From contig JADBKP010000005.1 of the NCBI GenBank assembly GCA_014896315.1, positions 1 to 64,000 on the forward strand: a stretch of DNA of 64,000 bases. The letters are read 5' to 3'. Under the pieces are notes generated by a model. That model made no database searches. It saw only the letters and a list, made by a program, of their open reading frames with translations, and was not told the DNA's origin. The stretch comes from Limnochordales bacterium (GTDB taxonomy: Bacteria; Bacillota; Limnochordia; Limnochordales; DUMU01). The translations under genes were made by a program, and so were the position numbers. Positions 62,704-64,000 of this stretch are shown here, piece by piece. Within the stretch, counting starts at the first letter, position 1. Each line of letters starts with the position of its first letter.

Positions 62704-64000
62704 TTCCCTCCTGACCCGGCAGGACCGCGTCCGGGTCCTGGGAGCGCGGCCGCAGCGCGGGCCGGGAATAGTGCTGATCGGATTGATGGGGGCGGGCAAG
62801 AGCACCGTCGGGAGGCTGTTGGCGGAGGAGACAGGACTTCCTTTTGTCGACCTGGATGCCTGGATTGAAGAGCGGGCTGGCCTGACCGTCGAACGCATCT
62901 TTGCTGAGCTCGGCGAGGAGAGCTTTCGCCGGATGGAGCTGGAAGCCCTGCAAGCACTGGCCGCCGGAGGGGGAGCGACTGCTTCGGATCGCGGGCTGGT
63001 GGTCGCCACCGGTGGCGGTACTCCCTGCCGGGAAGCGGCCTGGCCGCTCCTGCACCAGCTGGGAATGGTCGTCTGGCTCAAGGTCGATCCGGCCCTGGCA
63101 GCAGAGAGGCTGGTGCAAAAGGAGGGGGAGGTGGCGGCACGACCGCTCCTGAAAGCGGTACTGCCCGGGCAACAATCGGCCGGCGAGGGGGCGGCCAGAT
63201 TCCAGGCGATTCTGGTCCGGCGGCTGGCAGAGCTGCTGGCGGAGCGTGCCGGCTGGTACTCCCGGGCGGATCTCCATCTCTCAACGGCGCAGGCATCACC
63301 TGCCGAGTTAGCCCGGACGATTGCACAGAGTTGGAGGTGCCGGCTTGCGGTGCGCACCATCTCGGTTTCTCTTGCTTCCCGTTCATACGAAGTAAAGATC
63401 GGCCGCGGCCTGCTTCAGAGCGTCGGACCACTCCTGCGTCAGCTTTCTGCGGCCGGATCCGCCCTGCTTGTCACCAACCCGACAGTAGCCCGTCTTTACG
63501 GTGATAAGGTTTGCCGTTCGTTGGCGGAAGCCGGTTTTACCGTTTACCAGTTGCTGATGGAGGATGGTGAAGAGCACAAGAACCTGGCAACCGTCAATCT
63601 GCTCTACGAGAGGGCGGCGGCCGTAAGGGCCGAACGGGAGTGGCCGGTAGTGGCGCTGGGGGGCGGGGTCGTTGGTGACACGGCCGGGTTCTTTGCAGCC
63701 ACCTATCTGAGGGGGCTTCCGTTTATCCAGGTCCCCACCACCCTGCTGGCACAGGTGGATGCCAGTGTGGGGGGGAAGGTGGGGGTGGATCTGCCATCGG
63801 GCAAGAACCTTGTAGGAGCATTCTACCAACCCCGGGCGGTTATTGTAGACCCCCAAACGCTCGCCTCGCTGCCGGCACGTCAACTCCGCTCCGGGATGGC
63901 GGAAGTGATCAAGACTGCCGCGCTTGATGGAGGGGAGTTGCTGGACCTGCTGAAAACTGCTACTCCCTCCCTTCTCAGTGGGGTGGCGGGGAAGGAGGAG
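62687..64000 (+). CDS. aroKB: Shikimate kinase / 3-dehydroquinate synthase fusion, 3' end cut by window edge
   Basis: One frame without stops runs through two enzymes. The shikimate kinase part (to about 63320) has Walker [51 protein letters not shown] and the lid AARPLL. The 3-dehydroquinate synthase part follows without a break: [80 protein letters not shown] and [10 protein letters not shown], then the window ends. The start is uncertain: TTG 62687 (17 bases inside aroC) or GTG 62771. An in-frame GTG at 63350 behind GGAGGTG could also start AroB alone. Thermotoga has a similar AroKB fusion. Confidence 0.9.
   Translation, partial: MSGPTDSLLTRQDRVRVLGARPQRGPGIVLIGLMGAGKSTVGRLLAEETGLPFVDLDAWIEERAGLTVERIFAELGEESFRRMELEALQALAAGGGATASDRGLVVATGGGTPCREAAWPLLHQLGMVVWLKVDPALAAERLVQKEGEVAARPLLKAVLPGQQSAGEGAARFQAILVRRLAELLAERAGWYSRADLHLSTAQASPAELARTIAQSWRCRLAVRTISVSLASRSYEVKIGRGLLQSVGPLLRQLSAAGSALLVTNPTVARLYGDKVCRSLAEAGFTVYQLLMEDGEEHKNLATVNLLYERAAAVRAEREWPVVALGGGVVGDTAGFFAATYLRGLPFIQVPTTLLAQVDASVGGKVGVDLPSGKNLVGAFYQPRAVIVDPQTLASLPARQLRSGMAEVIKTAALDGGELLDLLKTATPSLLSGVAGKEE

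Noticed and set aside
1-64000. CRISPR arrays, insertion sequences, phage genes, tRNA or rRNA genes
   Set aside because: No regularly spaced repeats, transposase motifs, terminal inverted repeats with target duplications, or tRNA-like cloverleaf ends were seen. The holin-named gene at 39141 is a chromosomal YvlD-like family, not evidence of a prophage.

Overview
The window is about 64 kb of a GC-rich (roughly 60-65%) Bacillota chromosome. A sporulation sigma factor (uninterrupted sigK), ireB (DUF965), an HD-GYP/DUF5317 pair, YitT, a DUF4097/DUF2089 cluster and Bacillus-like gene order place it among endospore-forming Firmicutes. The base composition and the many GTG/TTG starts fit a high-GC, probably deep-branching lineage (Limnochordia-, Moorella- or Thermaerobacter-like) better than Bacillus or Clostridium; this placement is inference. 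It is chromosomal: there are no insertion sequences, phage modules, CRISPR arrays, rRNA or tRNA genes that I can see.

Layout. 1-4.9 kb: the end of a MerR-like regulator (minus strand, cut by the left edge), a strange soluble protein that looks like a dead P-type ATPase, hpf, and two conserved-looking unknowns. 4.9-7.9 kb: a structured leader, a 26-residue membrane peptide, an HD-GYP c-di-GMP phosphodiesterase, DUF5317 and an esterase. 8.1-22 kb: secA, prfB (programmed +1 frameshift), DUF2993, YitT, CtpB-type protease, PDZ membrane protein, divergent polysaccharide deacetylase, then DUF2089-DUF4097-SHOCT genes, a broken alpha-L-fucosidase and a TIM-barrel sugar isomerase. 22-32 kb: uvrB, a GNAT acetyltransferase, uvrA, an inserted segment (tiny spore-type peptide and orphan sugar-binding protein), then uvrC. 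The hpf-secA-prfB-YitT-ctpB-PDZ...uvrB-uvrA order parallels the B. subtilis hpf-secA-prfB-yvjA-ctpB-minJ-uvrBA region.

32-42 kb is accessory: cydAB on the minus strand, then a plus-strand group (sugar isomerase, M55 D-aminopeptidase, Gfo/Idh oxidoreductase, AzlCD, YvlD-like membrane protein, PfkB sugar kinase) ending against a minus-strand GntR regulator. 42-64 kb returns to core genes in the order known from B. subtilis apt/rel to yrzB: apt, rel, foldase, hisS, aspS, a 6S RNA candidate with its own promoter and terminator, an Rrf2 regulator with a CymR-like operator, iscS, mnmA, AI-2E-type permease, alaS, ireB, ruvX, DUF1292, followed by sigK, yqeG, aroC and an aroK-aroB fusion cut by the right edge.

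Functional themes: DNA repair (uvrBAC, ruvX), translation (hpf, prfB, hisS, aspS, alaS, mnmA), secretion and envelope proteolysis (secA, ctp, foldase), the stringent response and purine salvage (rel, apt), Fe-S/sulfur metabolism (rrf2, iscS, mnmA), the shikimate pathway (aroC, aroKB), low-oxygen respiration (cydAB), and sporulation (sigK). The most unusual items are the pseudo-P-type ATPase at 801-2039, the leader/peptide unit ahead of the HD-GYP gene, the aroKB fusion with a possible internal aroB start, the hyperacidic DUF1292 tail, the Gly/Ala-rich inserts shared by several housekeeping proteins, and the decayed fucosidase. No complete new defence or mobile system was found.
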